A DNA stretch of 64,000 nucleotides from Isoperla grammatica (taxonomy: Eukaryota > Arthropoda > Insecta > Plecoptera > Perlodidae): assembly GCA_945910005.1 (NCBI GenBank), contig OX246747.1, forward strand, positions 38,693,190 to 38,757,189, given 5' to 3'. Positions 1 to 11,400 of this stretch are shown here, piece after piece. The notes beneath the pieces are model-generated. The model saw only the letters and a list, made by a program, of their open reading frames with translations, did not search any database and was not told the DNA's origin. How positions within the stretch are numbered: the stretch's first letter is position 1; each line of letters begins with the position of its first letter. A program made the translations under genes and the position numbers.

Positions 1-435
1 CCATACTCCTCTCCCTACCCACACCTCTATCCCTACCTTGTCGCCCCTCATACCTCCTCTCCCCCCTTACCTTCCTCACCTCTCTTCAAATCTCACTCCT
101 CCCTACTATCTTCCCCTTTCCCACGTCCTGTATTACTTTAACCAGGAGTTCCCCCAACTTTGCATCTCCTTCCCTGTTCAGATGTAGCCCCCCCCATGTA
201 CATTTTCTGTACTAAATGTGTTTTTATATGTTCGACATTTATTAAGAGGGAATTTTAATGTTATTCTTCGATTATTTAATGTGTGAAATAATATAAAATA
301 AGAATTCTGCATTTGAATTGTATAACGAGAAGTTGCGAATTGCTACCATTGGTACAATTGTATCCATAACGAATGTGCTGCTATCTATTTCAAAATAATC
401 GCGTTTCTCTCGTCTGTCAATTGTCAGCTGTAATC
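1..435. other. Upstream flank of eIF4E3, pyrimidine-rich then AT-rich
   Basis: The first 180 bases are almost pure C/T on the + strand and resemble other pyrimidine-rich tracts in the window (29800-29980, 42000-42030) that sit in repeat copies. From about 190 to 435 the DNA is AT-rich and leads to the eIF4E3 start codon, so a promoter and 5' UTR probably lie here. I see no clear TATA box or initiator that I would commit to. Confidence 0.35.
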
Positions 436-3400
436 ATGGCTTCGCTGGATTCAGAAACCGAAGACAGTTCTTGTAATTTGTCAAAAAGTCCCAATTTTTC
501 AGGCATTGAGTTCGATAAACTGAAGGCGCAGAATACAAAAGATGTGCCGCTAAATACCGCTTGGACATTTTGGCTCGATAAGTGAGTAAATACTGATTTA
601 TTTGATTATCTAACAGAATGTCAAACACATTTGGAAAGATCACCATTTTGACGTAAAAGAAGGTTATCGAAGGTCAAGAGCACTATCTTGAGCTAATTTT
701 ATCGTTGCTAAATAAACTTCTTCATTGGAGAATTACTTCTAATGGCAACAGTTTTGGGTACGGAGTCAATGACCTCTCGTTGTTTTCTTTCAGAGCTATT
801 CCCGGAACGACTGCAGCCGAATACGAAGCCAGTTTAAAGAATGTTTACACCGTTGACACCGTCCAAAGTTTCTGGTCTGTTTATCATAACATACCTGCGG
901 CTGCTGAGCTTAAGGTAAAGTTATAAAGTCACCCTAAAGCAGCACGCTTTACCTTACATGTAGACTGACCTTCAACTACTAGACCTGGGTAAACACAAGT
1001 AAATACTCTTTGTGCTGCCAGTCAACTTACAATGTCAACTTAGTGTTTAGTAAGTGATGTAATCTAGAGATTCTATTGTGTACACAATTCCACAGACGCT
1101 GAGATTAAATGCATTGTGCCTCGCAATGTGTGTACATCCAAATTGTGTACACCTGCACAATCTTTATTCACTGCGTTATTAGTATTTGAGTTGTGTAGAT
1201 TCAAATAAGACTAGACTTCTCAGAGTGGATGCCCACAGCCACATGCAATCATGCAATGCTTGGATTGTCGTATGTCAACCTCACCAATTTGTGTGTCACT
1301 AGGTTCGGTACAGCTATCACTTGATGCGGGGCACCAGACGTCCAGTGTGGGAGGAGCCATGTAACCAGCGAGGGGGAACCTGGAGATTGAAGTGCCCCAA
1401 GAGGGATACTGTAAGTGTTGCACCGTGGGCTACTTGTCAGCTAATTGGCCACGGTGATAGTAACTAGTATTTTCGGCAGCATTGTTTTCTCGCTCTATTT
1501 GGCATTGTCTGGTGAAACGCGGTTCCAGCGTTCCAGGTTCGAATCTTGTGAATCGTGTGGCATTTTTATCATCCACTCGTCATCTCGATTGAAGCGTAAT
1601 TGCCAAAACGTTAGACCTGAAGCCCAAATATTACTAGGCATGTCTTAAATCAAATGTCACCAGTAGACGCTCGTTATGAGTAGACTCTTAGGTCACTTAC
1701 CTGGTATCTTTGAAATAAAAATGATGAAATATAAAATATCTATGGTCTGCTTTAGAGTATTATTGGAAGAAGTGCATGGAAACCAAGCTAACGACAAAGG
1801 GATCGCACAAAACAGGTCGATAAAACTCGCATTTAACCGACTCCCTGTTTGGGTTGTGGTTTTTCAACCTGGAAACTCGCCCCGAATGCATCGGTCGCGC
1901 ATGTAACGACTAACGCGTGTGTGTGTCGGCACAGAACCGCGTGTGGAAGGAACTCCTGCTGGCGGCGATCGGCGAGCAGCTGTCCGAGTGTCTGGCCGAC
2001 GGCGACGAGATCTGCGGCGTGACGGTGTCGGTCCGAGAGCGCGACGACCTCGTCCAGGTGTGGAACAGCGTCGCGACGTCGGCGCCCGACGCCAGCGTGG
2101 TCGCGCACGTCAAGAAGCTCCTGCCCGACGTCGTGTTCACGGCGCAGTTCTACAAGCGTGAGTCTCTGTCTTGTGTGTGTCGCTCGCTCGCTCTCGCGCC
2201 GGATTCACAATTAGGTGTGTCGCTCGACTCTATAGGGAGCTGGCGATAACGTCATTTCCGGTATCGCACGGTAGCCATACTGAGGTACTCTGTAAACATT
2301 TGTTTACGTTCTTCCGACACTGCATTGTTGCAATATTGCAGATGTCCTTTGACTGACACAACAACTGTTTTCAAACAAAGGTTCCGTATTATGACTGAAA
2401 ACAAAATAAGAACGCGTAAACTCTGTTTGAAGACAATCATATGTATGTGTTATCATTTTCTTGAACTTTTACCTGCACACATCAATCTATACGGCTTGAA
2501 ACTGTGATATTTCCTGGATAACCTATGTGTCTTCTATTGACAGTAACAAATGTAAACAAGCAATGTGTACCTCATAATGGCCGCCACGTGACGTCTATTG
2601 AAAGGTACCTATTGGAGATTGGCTTGTTCACTGCTGCTTTCTTTCGCTCGTTGCGCTAACGGGGAGCTGGGTTGGGAGACATTAGAGGAGAGGAGAAGGA
2701 GTGATTGGATGTGTAATCTATACAAAGCAGTTAGAGGGAAAAGAGGGTGGGGGGGAAACCCGTAGCAGATTGCAAGAAGAGGTATGGCCTACAGAGCGAG
2801 GGGGGATCATAAATGGAAGTTTCAGCGACAGGTGGTAAAGTGATCTGGGTAGGTTTGGATTTGTTGAAAGAACATTTAGGGAATGGAATGAGTTACCCGA
2901 GGAGGTTTTTGAGTGTGAATCAGTAAGGGAATTTAGAAATAGAATGAGGGATATGAAGTGATGAGGGTGGGAGGGAGGGAGGTTGGGACAGGTTGCCATT
3001 GGGTAGTTATGGCCCATGAGCAGCCTTGAAGTATTTAACATTAACATTAACGTACTAGTTCCCTTAAGGTGACCATACGTCCCGGATTTCCCGGGACAGT
3101 CCCGTTTTTTTACACTCTGTCCCGGCGTCCCGGAGACTTTTTGAAAAGCAATTACATGTCCCGGAATTGTGATACACGTTTCTAATGTCCCGGAAATTAT
3201 CAAATGCAATAAATTATCAATTTAATACAGGCTATGTATTAAACTTCTTCAGGCTATGTTTCATAAATATTAATTTCGTAATTTTAACACTTATGTTTTA
3301 ATAAACAATCTAATGAAACTATCCCATTATTTAGTAGTTAGTCTGAAGCCCAGAACTCATTTTAAAACGCTTAAAACCACATAAAAAACACACTTTTTAA

Positions 3401-4374
3401 AAAAATTGCCTGCAGCGCTGTTGTGGGGGGCTTCCCCCCCACACCCCCCATTGTCGCCGAAAGTTGTGTTTGTCCCGGAATTTTGATTTGTAAATATGGC
3501 CACCTTAAGTTCCCTACTCGTTGAGGTGTCGTGGCCGCTCACAGCTCTCCGTCAATGTAAAAAATATTCAGGGGAACAGAGTCCTAGAAAGTTTTTGAAA
3601 CGATCTAGGACAAAAAAAAATTGCTCTAGTTTTGTTTTACTATATCCTGACTTTTTTTTTTGCTCGAGCGGGCAGAGTGCAGTGGCGCGCTCTGCCTCGA
3701 GCTTTGCGTGAACAAGCCAATTGGCACAAAAGTAATGAATAGTGACAACGTAAGAGAAAACTGCCTTAAAATAGAACGTTGTTTCTTGGTTGCAAAACTA
3801 ACAGCATGCATACCTGGTAAAGTAATGAATAGTGACGGCGCAAGAGGAAAACCGCCGCAAAATAGAACGATGTTGCTTGGACGCAAAACTAACAGCATGC
3901 ATCTAGGCAACCATGAGGAAAATGGGATAGGCCTAGTACCCCAATAACGCATGATTGCTTGCTTGCTATGCCAAAATACAGGCATATCAGAAGAAAACAT
4001 TCCTGTAAGTATCATGTTCTTAATTACACAATCTCCTTTTGGGGTCAAACAGTTTATGGTAATTATTTTCATTTGTTATAACTCAAACCCTCTGTACTGT
4101 GTTTATACCTTAAGGATATTAACCAACCCCTCCTATCTCTCTTCTTCTCTTCTCTCATGCCCACATTGACACATTTATGTCATCATGCGTCTCGCCAACC
4201 AATAGACACAAGCCTCCTGCTCCTTCCTGTACAGCCCTCCTGGCATCTATCTCTCGGTCGATCAAATGCATGAACTACATTTGCAAACGGCAATTTGCTC
4301 ACAACTGTAACGTCTTCCTTTCAGCTCACCAGACCCACCTCGCCTACGAAGGGGACAAGTCCAAGTTCATGTGA
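436..4374 (+). CDS. EIF4E3: Eukaryotic translation initiation factor 4E type 3, five exons, complete
   Basis: Exons are 436-581, 794-914, 1303-1410, 1935-2157 and 4325-4374. They join in phase (2,0,0,1) to give 648 nt, or 215 aa, close to the vertebrate length. Class III eIF4E family blocks are visible in order: PLNTAWTFWLDK, IPGTTAAE, VQSFWSVYHNIP, YHLMRG..RPVWEEP, VWKELLLAAIGEQ, EICGVTVSVR and QFYKPHQTH. eIF4E proteins bind the mRNA 5' cap through two Trp side chains. The second is present (W in RPVWEEP). The position of the first, Cys in vertebrate eIF4E3, appears to be Tyr here (TTAAEY). Exon 3 is short and is easily missed because it has no long open frame of its own. Splice sites are GT-AG throughout. 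The start at 436 gives the first Met ahead of the conserved core. Intron 4 holds retroelement and hAT debris. Family assignment is strong; the cap-pocket comparison is from memory of the family. Confidence 0.92.
1440..1640 (+). mobile_element. Possible tRNA-derived SINE fragment in eIF4E3 intron 3
   Basis: A B-box-like string, GGTTCGAATC, lies at about 1537-1546 with tRNA-like sequence before it. No clear A box, tail or target duplication was found, so this could be chance. Confidence 0.25.
2690..3055 (+). mobile_element. 3' end of a non-LTR retrotransposon (LINE), degenerate
   Basis: The frame at 2854-2961 ends with a segment containing RTFREWNELPEEV, then EFRNRMRDMK and a stop. This is the typical extreme C-terminus of reverse-transcriptase proteins from Jockey/CR1/I-type LINEs (an R..WN.LP..V pattern followed by F...L/M). 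A G-rich 3' UTR follows and ends in a short tandem tail of ATTAAC units at about 3038-3052. The upstream part is truncated, as is usual for 5'-truncated LINE insertions. It lies in eIF4E3 intron 4, in sense orientation. Confidence 0.6.
3065..3507. mobile_element. Non-autonomous hAT-like DNA transposon
   Basis: The left end TAAGGTGACCATA is an inverted match to the right end TATGGCCACCTTA. The element is flanked by a perfect 8-bp target duplication, AGTTCCCT (3057-3064 and 3508-3515). Eight-bp duplications are the hAT hallmark. The 443-bp interior has several copies of GTCCCGG and no transposase frame. It lies in eIF4E3 intron 4. Confidence 0.8.
3730..3909 (+). repeat. Imperfect 90-bp tandem duplication in eIF4E3 intron 4
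   Basis: AAGTAATGAATAGTGAC starts at 3730 and again at 3820, and both copies end near AACAGCATGCAT. Both contain AATAGAACG. The copies differ by about ten substitutions, so the duplication is old. No coding meaning was seen. Confidence 0.7.
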
Positions 4375-7300
4375 TCGTGATCGGCATAGGCATAATATAC
4401 GACCACAATATATTATATTTTCTACGAGAATCTACCCTTTTAACCAACTTAGATTATTCGTAAGGGGTGTCGGCTCAATTGACTGTGTGGAACGTGGCCC
4501 GCGTCCCTCCGATACAAGTACGTCCGGCTAACTCGGCATTCTAGCACAGACAGCGTGGCACGGGTAATAATTAATTATACATGCAGTATACTGTATTTAA
4601 TATATTGGAATACAATGTTTAACAGTGTGACTTTTAAAGAAGAGTCAACTGTTAAAAGTTTACTTCTTAAATAAAAGAAAGAAAAACAAAACGAAGAAAT
4701 ATTTTGGGCGAGCACGTTTGGTAAGCCTTGTGTAAACCAAATTCTTTTTTTTAAAACACAGTTGGATTGTGTTTCTTTGGCACAGTTAAAGTACGTACGT
4801 ACAAGATAAAAGAACTGAGGTAAATCTTGGGCGTCGGTAGATGTTTACAGCTACTTGGCCCGCAGCGAATATTTCGATGCTGGTTAATTTTATAAACGTC
4901 AATGAAGCATAAACTTGTAAAATAGGATAGGAATATTGGTGCAGGGGGGAGGGGGCAATATGCCCTCTTTGATATATGAAATTATTTTAAACTATGGCGA
5001 GCTCATACTATTCTTTATGGATTGTGCAACATTAAATTGTGTACGGTACCAGATCAAGTTGATTGATAATGATTAATTGTTTATTAATTTACTGTTATTA
5101 GTTGTCTGTTTTGTAAAACGATCAAAGCTTTAATTACTTTTGGTGCATACATTATCTTGTTCCCCATAGGAGAGTAGATGACACAAGATGTATGTTAAAT
5201 GTGTGCATCATAAGTTAGGACATTTACATGTTATCGTTTCCGTTGTGGGTCTGCTAGCTCTTTGACCCAATGTATGCAATGTCAGGAGTGGCCCCCTGTC
5301 TCCCCTCCCTCCCCAAAATCCGATTGGGATTGTGATGACGGTTCTTTCTTACCGACTTCTGTGTTGTTTATAAACTTGAAAGGTGAATTTTTTAAGCCAA
5401 GCATTATCGCAGGATAGAAGAAGATGGAGAGGCTTATCTTCAATGCCTGCCGACCCAACGGAGAGTTGGACGTGGCAACAGATGATGATGATGAAGCATT
5501 ATCGTTTAGAATCCGGTTCGGCGAGTCGAAAGTCGGTACACCGCGACAACAAACAGCTGTATTAAAGCGTTTTAACATTCAATACTCTTTAACGAACTAC
5601 TACCTCTTTACGTTTGGCCCGACGTGGTGTGTCAAGAAGCGGCCGCCCGATCGTTACGTAGCTAAGAATCAAAATAGGGGTTGTCGACGAAAATCATACC
5701 GGCAGTAGATTTCTGCTGTTATATAGTTGTAGCAGGCTGTGAGTTCAGTTTCAATTCGCTTTATGATAGAGTCCGCTTCGGATCGCTGCGATGTACCAAC
5801 GAGGAGTAACTTGGGTCGATCTATCGTTGTGGTATCGGTCTATCGTGGTGTGTTTTGCCAGCCGATGATACCGTCGTCGTTTACCGCGCTAAGTTCTAAT
5901 TCAATCCGTTCTTTGCCTGTGCCTCTCTCGAATCGATAGTTTAGCTGTACATTTCTCACTTGTGCGGCCAGTAGGCATAGTAGGTACCTGTTTATGTGAA
6001 GTTTAAAAACAAGCACTGCGCATATATAAGTGTAATCGTGTAACGTAGCATACGTTGAGGTCCTAGAAACTGTTTGTACGTTTAGAATAACCAGAGAAGT
6101 CCACGTAAATAAAAGTGAAAAATCGACGCCCGGTGTCAATTGTCCATTTTCATCAATTTTGTGAATTATTGAGCGCTCGGTAATAAGGAAAAACAATAAT
6201 TTTCATGAATTTTGTAAATTATGAATGAATATTGTAAATCTCGGTGCGGTTGGGCTCGATCCTGGATTCGAGGAATGGACCTGAAAAACAAGGTTTGCTC
6301 TTCCCATGCAGATACCGATTGTTTTAATGGACTATAAACACTTTAAGTTCTAATACTTTACTAGGCATTATGTTTAATATCTGGAAGCTCGTTTACATAC
6401 CACTCCACTTACCCAAACTTGAAATCAACAAGAGAGAAAAGCACTGAATCAAATAAAAATATTGTTGCTAGCTCAAGTTTAAAAGATGAATATGATAATA
6501 TATGGGCTAGTTGTTGCTATCCAAATTGAAGAATAAATGTGCAAAACATAAATAATAGATATTAATTGATAAAGAAAAAGATTTTAGAAGAAAGTAAAGC
6601 TCACCTCCTTGTAAAACACATTAGGCAGTTGTTTTTAATCTTGATGTGTGGTCAACCTACAAACCGTTACGAGAACGGAAGGTAATTGGTAACAATCCCA
6701 ATGCCCATCGTTAACGAGCGTATAGGTTAGCGCACAAATTGACCGAACCCAGTTGACATTCATCGTTGACGGTCGTTAAAGTTTGCATCCGCTCGTTTAG
6801 ATGAGCTCAAAAAGTCGTGTCAGACCGCAAGAGTACGAGTCATCAAGTGACATCGGCCCGTGTAATGAAATCGTTTCCCAGTTTGTACACGCACGGTGAT
6901 GTACGACATTCGTGGGACGCACCGTGCAATGTCGCATGGTACTTCAAAGGTGATAATCAATCTTGTAAAAATGGGTGAAAGTGTTCAATAGTAATAAGGA
7001 TGTTAAATAAACGTAAGTTTTTTAAAAAGGAATTGTCACACCCCTTATTGTTAGTAATATGTATCATAATCTTCAGCTGCCAATGCACTAAGTCGTGTAC
7101 ATCAATGTACTATATTGCACTGTGTACTGTGTAGTTGTGGATACGTGTGTGCTATTTTATTGATGAATGTAAACATAAGAACTGTATGAATAAACTATTT
7201 TTAGTACATTTGTAATGTATTTTTGTCTATGTAGTGTTTGGAATTGCCTTTGTATACTTGTATCGATGTATGAAGCAATGTGCTTTCGTCCTAGCTGTGA

Positions 7301-8436
7301 AATTCTCAGAACGGACGGTGGCTTTCAGTAGAATTCACTGCCGCATATCCCAGTACCTGCTTGTTCCTGTCATATTGCATAAAGTGCACTAGCTGTGGTT
7401 GAAATTCGCCAAACAACTGCCAAAAGATACGCTGATAGTATCACTACAATACCAGAAGCAGAGAACCAGATGCAACTAGATGCATGGAATGAAACAAAAC
7501 AACTGGAAATTTTGTCTCATTCCATGCAACGTATATATTTCTCCAGGGACAGGTGTTCTCACATTATCAGACAAGTTGTAGAGCTATGTGAAAACACCTG
7601 TTTCTGGGAAAAGAAATACGTAACGTTTTACAATGAGTAATAACAAAGTAATGAGTAATAAATAACTACGAGGTGTGATTCAAGTAGTAGTTTGAACCCA
7701 GTATAATCAAATTAACACCCAAAAATGCATTCGTTCGCGAATCGCTACTCGAAAACACAGACAGCAAGTACTTCCTCATACAAAGCCACAGGTTTTCCCC
7801 AACTGTTGAATGTTTGAGTTTCCCGCCAAGCCTAACCTCGAAATTCCTCTCTCGAGGTCAACGTACGTCACCGCAGCTGTCATTCATCTATCGATCTTAA
7901 TCATTTTCTTGGAACTCCAAAAGGAAAACGTAAATAGACTAGACAAAAAGCCCTGACATGCACACTGACGTAGTGGGGGGGGGGGGGGCCCTCATGCGTG
8001 ACTTGTGAATATCCAATGAGTGAGCTTGAATCCACACTGTGCCAGGAACCGTAATGACTGCTAGATCAAGAATCTCCGGTAAGAAATTCTAACCTGTTCC
8101 GTCGACGTCAAATTTAAAAATACTAACAGTGACGGACTTAACCCTTCTATACAGATAGAGGTGGAGGAAGCTAACGCACTCAGCAACAGATGTAAGTAGC
8201 CTGGCTTGTATTGATAGATATGTAGTCCTATTTATAAACTAGGCGTTGCTTAGTCATAGCCTAGGCCAAGGCCTAGCCCTCCTAGATCGTAAGGTTTGAC
8301 CTCTGAGGTCTGTTTGTTTATCTTGTTGCTGACTTGTAGGCAGTTTAGTTTTGTAGACTAGACTACTCTAAAACAATCTCCACTTGTTATAGCTTTGAGG
8401 TTATCATTCTTTGGATTGAGTAGCGACGACAAAGAA
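4375..8436. other. Intergenic DNA between eIF4E3 and ninjurin A
   Basis: The first few hundred bases should hold the eIF4E3 3' UTR; AATAAA-type signals occur near 4668. The rest is mostly AT-rich with a poly-G run near 7976-7988. Short open frames at 5424-5708 and 7395-7640 show no family resemblance and no splice context. A candidate 5' UTR acceptor (TTGTTATAG) for ninjurin A ends at 8392. I see no other gene. Confidence 0.5.
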
Positions 8437-11400
8437 ATGACAAACAGGAACTCTGTTCCGTTGTCGTACCTCCGAGACGATGGTAACACGAATAGAGCGA
8501 ACGAGAGGCCGTTCACTGGCCCGGAGATTGACGACATAGAGCCGGCAGATTCGGGGATTGACGATGGATTATTGCCGCCGCCAAGGAGACCGTCGTTGAC
8601 GCCGTCCAATCCAAACTATCCACCGAGTCCGTCGGGTTTTCCTTCATTCAACCCGGAAATACCGATAAATACCGTGAGTTCCAATTACTAGGTTTCGGGC
8701 CTACGTTTGTCATTGAAGCAAAGTCTGAACTAGCCTGCCAGTGTGAAACATAGGTCTAATGCAACAACAACAATTGTTAGATATAGACCACAAGCTCGCT
8801 TATTTTAGTTCAATATCGATGCGAGGATAAACAGAAATGCATCAAGCAGGCCTGGAGTAGGGCCTAGTTGACCTGTGATTTTGGTTTAACTCATGTCGTA
8901 AATCGTAATCCCTTTAAAGTAAATACTTTAAATAGTAGGATATAATAGAATTTAGGTGTGTGTCGTTCAGAAACGTTTACTAAAAACTGGCTTCATTAAC
9001 TCTTGGATTGGAGGACATTTCGTAGTTGCCCTTTTTTATGTATGTACCGCATACACGTGCGTCGGTCTATTATGTCTATCGTTCTAAGTGTCGCCTGATA
9101 TTGTAGGAACCGGGAAGGAGAGTGGATGTCAACGTCTACCAACAAAAGAAGACGCTAGCGCAGGGCATGATGGATCTGGCCCTGTTGAGCGCAAACGCCA
9201 ACCAACTTCGGTACGTCCTTGGAATGAGAGCCACCCATCCGTATTTCTACCCGAGCATCGTGTTCATCAGTCTCTCGTTGATCTTGCAGGTAAGCTATGA
9301 AGATGAATGAGCTACAATCCATTAATTCAAATAACAAAATCAAATTTCTCGACAATTCAAGGCTCTCCTAATCTAAAAGACATGTGTATATATATCTGTC
9401 TTAGCCTGTAGGCCCTATCTGTTTTAAATTTTTACACCTAAATGGAAGCCAAAATTTCTTTAAGAAAATTAGAGAACGCCACACTTGTAGTTTGCAAGGT
9501 AGGACCACGAAGTGTTCATTCGGCACGACTTAAACTTAACGCTCTCGTTCCTGTGTATGCAGTAATGTAGGTAATTGATTATGCGCACCACTGAAGGCCA
9601 ACTACCATTAAGATTAGGCATAACAGATTTACATTGCATAATGTCAGGTCTACTTGCATGTTAATTAGGTGACTGCTATGCTTGGCCTTGGTATTTCAGC
9701 TGTTGTTGGCGGTTTCAGTGTTCCCATTTTGTGTACGTACATTGTGTCATTTTAAATAGTATTGATTATTTATTCTAAAGCAGAAAACTAGAATGTTGTT
9801 ACCACTTTGAATAGAGACTTGAAGCTATAAAAAAATGTCTGTGACTGGGATTCGAGCCCAAGACCCCTGTTACCGGGCAAGCGACGGGCTGACCTGGGTT
9901 TGAGAGGCCTATTTAAACATTCTCTTTCTCCTAAAGTGTGTGTATGTCCAGCTGAAATGTTGAGCATAAAATTGTCTCTAATAGATGATTATTTCAACAG
10001 AATATAAAGCCTGTATTACACAGTCAAACTTTTTCATCCAACTCCTTGAATTCAAGGACAAAAGCGCATCAAAAACAGTCAGTATGTTGTCAAATACAAC
10101 AATAAGAATTATTTATTGATGCGCTTTTGTCCTTGAATTCAAGAAGTTGGATGAAAAAGTTTGACCGTGTAAAGCCTGTATTACACAGTCAAACTTTTTC
10201 ATCCAACTCCTTGAATTCAAGGACAAAAGCGCATCAAAAACAGTCAGTATGTAGTCAAATACAACAATAGGAATTATTTATTGATGCGCTTTTGTTCTTG
10301 AATTCAAGGAGTTGGATGAAAAAGTTTGACCGTGTAACACAGGCTTAATACATATTAAGAAATTCCAACAAAATTCGAATTTTTTGTCAGTTAAACTTTG
10401 ATTGTATCTGTTTGTTGATAAGTATTTGTGTGTCTGTTACGTGTGCAGGTGGCGGTGGGCGTGGGGCTCATCATGAACAGCCGCTACAACATCAACAAGG
10501 ACCAGGACTGGATTGTATCTGTTTGTTGATAAGTATTTGTGTGTCCGTTACGTGTGCAGGTGGCGGTGGGCGTGGGGCTCATCATGAACAGCCGCTACAA
10601 CATCAACAAGGACCAGGACTGGATTGTATCTGTTTGTTGATAAGTATTTGTGTGTCCGTTACGTGTGCAGGTGGGCGTGGGGCTCATCATGAACAGCCGC
10701 TACAACATCAACAAGGACCAGGACTGGATTGTATCTGTTTGTTGATAAGTATTTGTGTGTCCGTTACGTGTGCAGGTGGCGGTGGGCGTGGGGCTCACCA
10801 TGAACAGCCGCTACAACATCAACAAGGACCAGGACTGGATTGTATCTGTTTGTTGATAAGTATTTGTGTGTCCGTTACGTGTGCAGGTGGGCGTGGGGCT
10901 CATCATGAACAGCCGCTACAACATCAACAAGGACCAGGACTGGATTGTATCTGTTTGTTGATAAGTATTTGTGTGTCCGTTACGTGTGCAGGTGGCGGTG
11001 GGCTCATCATGAACAGCCGCTACAACATCAACAAGGACCAGGACTGGATTGTATCTGTTTGTTGATAAGTATTTGTGTGTCCGTTACGTGTGCAGGTGGC
11101 GGTGGGCGTGGGGCTCATCATGAACAGCCGCTACAACATCAACAAGGACCAGGACTGGATTGTATCTGTCTGTTGATAAGTATTTGTGTGTCCGTTACGT
11201 GTGCAGGTGGGCGTGGGGCTCATCATGAACAGCCGCTACAACATCAACAAGGACCAGGACTGGATTGTATCTGTTTGTTGATAAGTATTTGTGTGTCCGT
11301 TACGTGTGCAGGTGGCGGTGGGCGTGGGGCTCATCATGAACAGCCGCTACAACATCAACAAGGACCAGGACTGGATTGTATCTGTTTGTTGATAAGTATT

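Noticed and set aside
1833..2161. Overlapping Arg-rich frames on both strands at eIF4E3 exon 4
   Set aside because: GC-rich coding exon shadows; only the frame reading WKELLLAAIGEQ matches a family.
5424..5708. 94-codon open frame with an acidic stretch
   Set aside because: No domain, no splice partners and several overlapping frames of similar length; kept only as a note in the intergenic entry.
7395..7640. 81-codon open frame
   Set aside because: It covers an imperfect inverted repeat (GCATGGAATGA / TCATTCCATGC) and has no family features.
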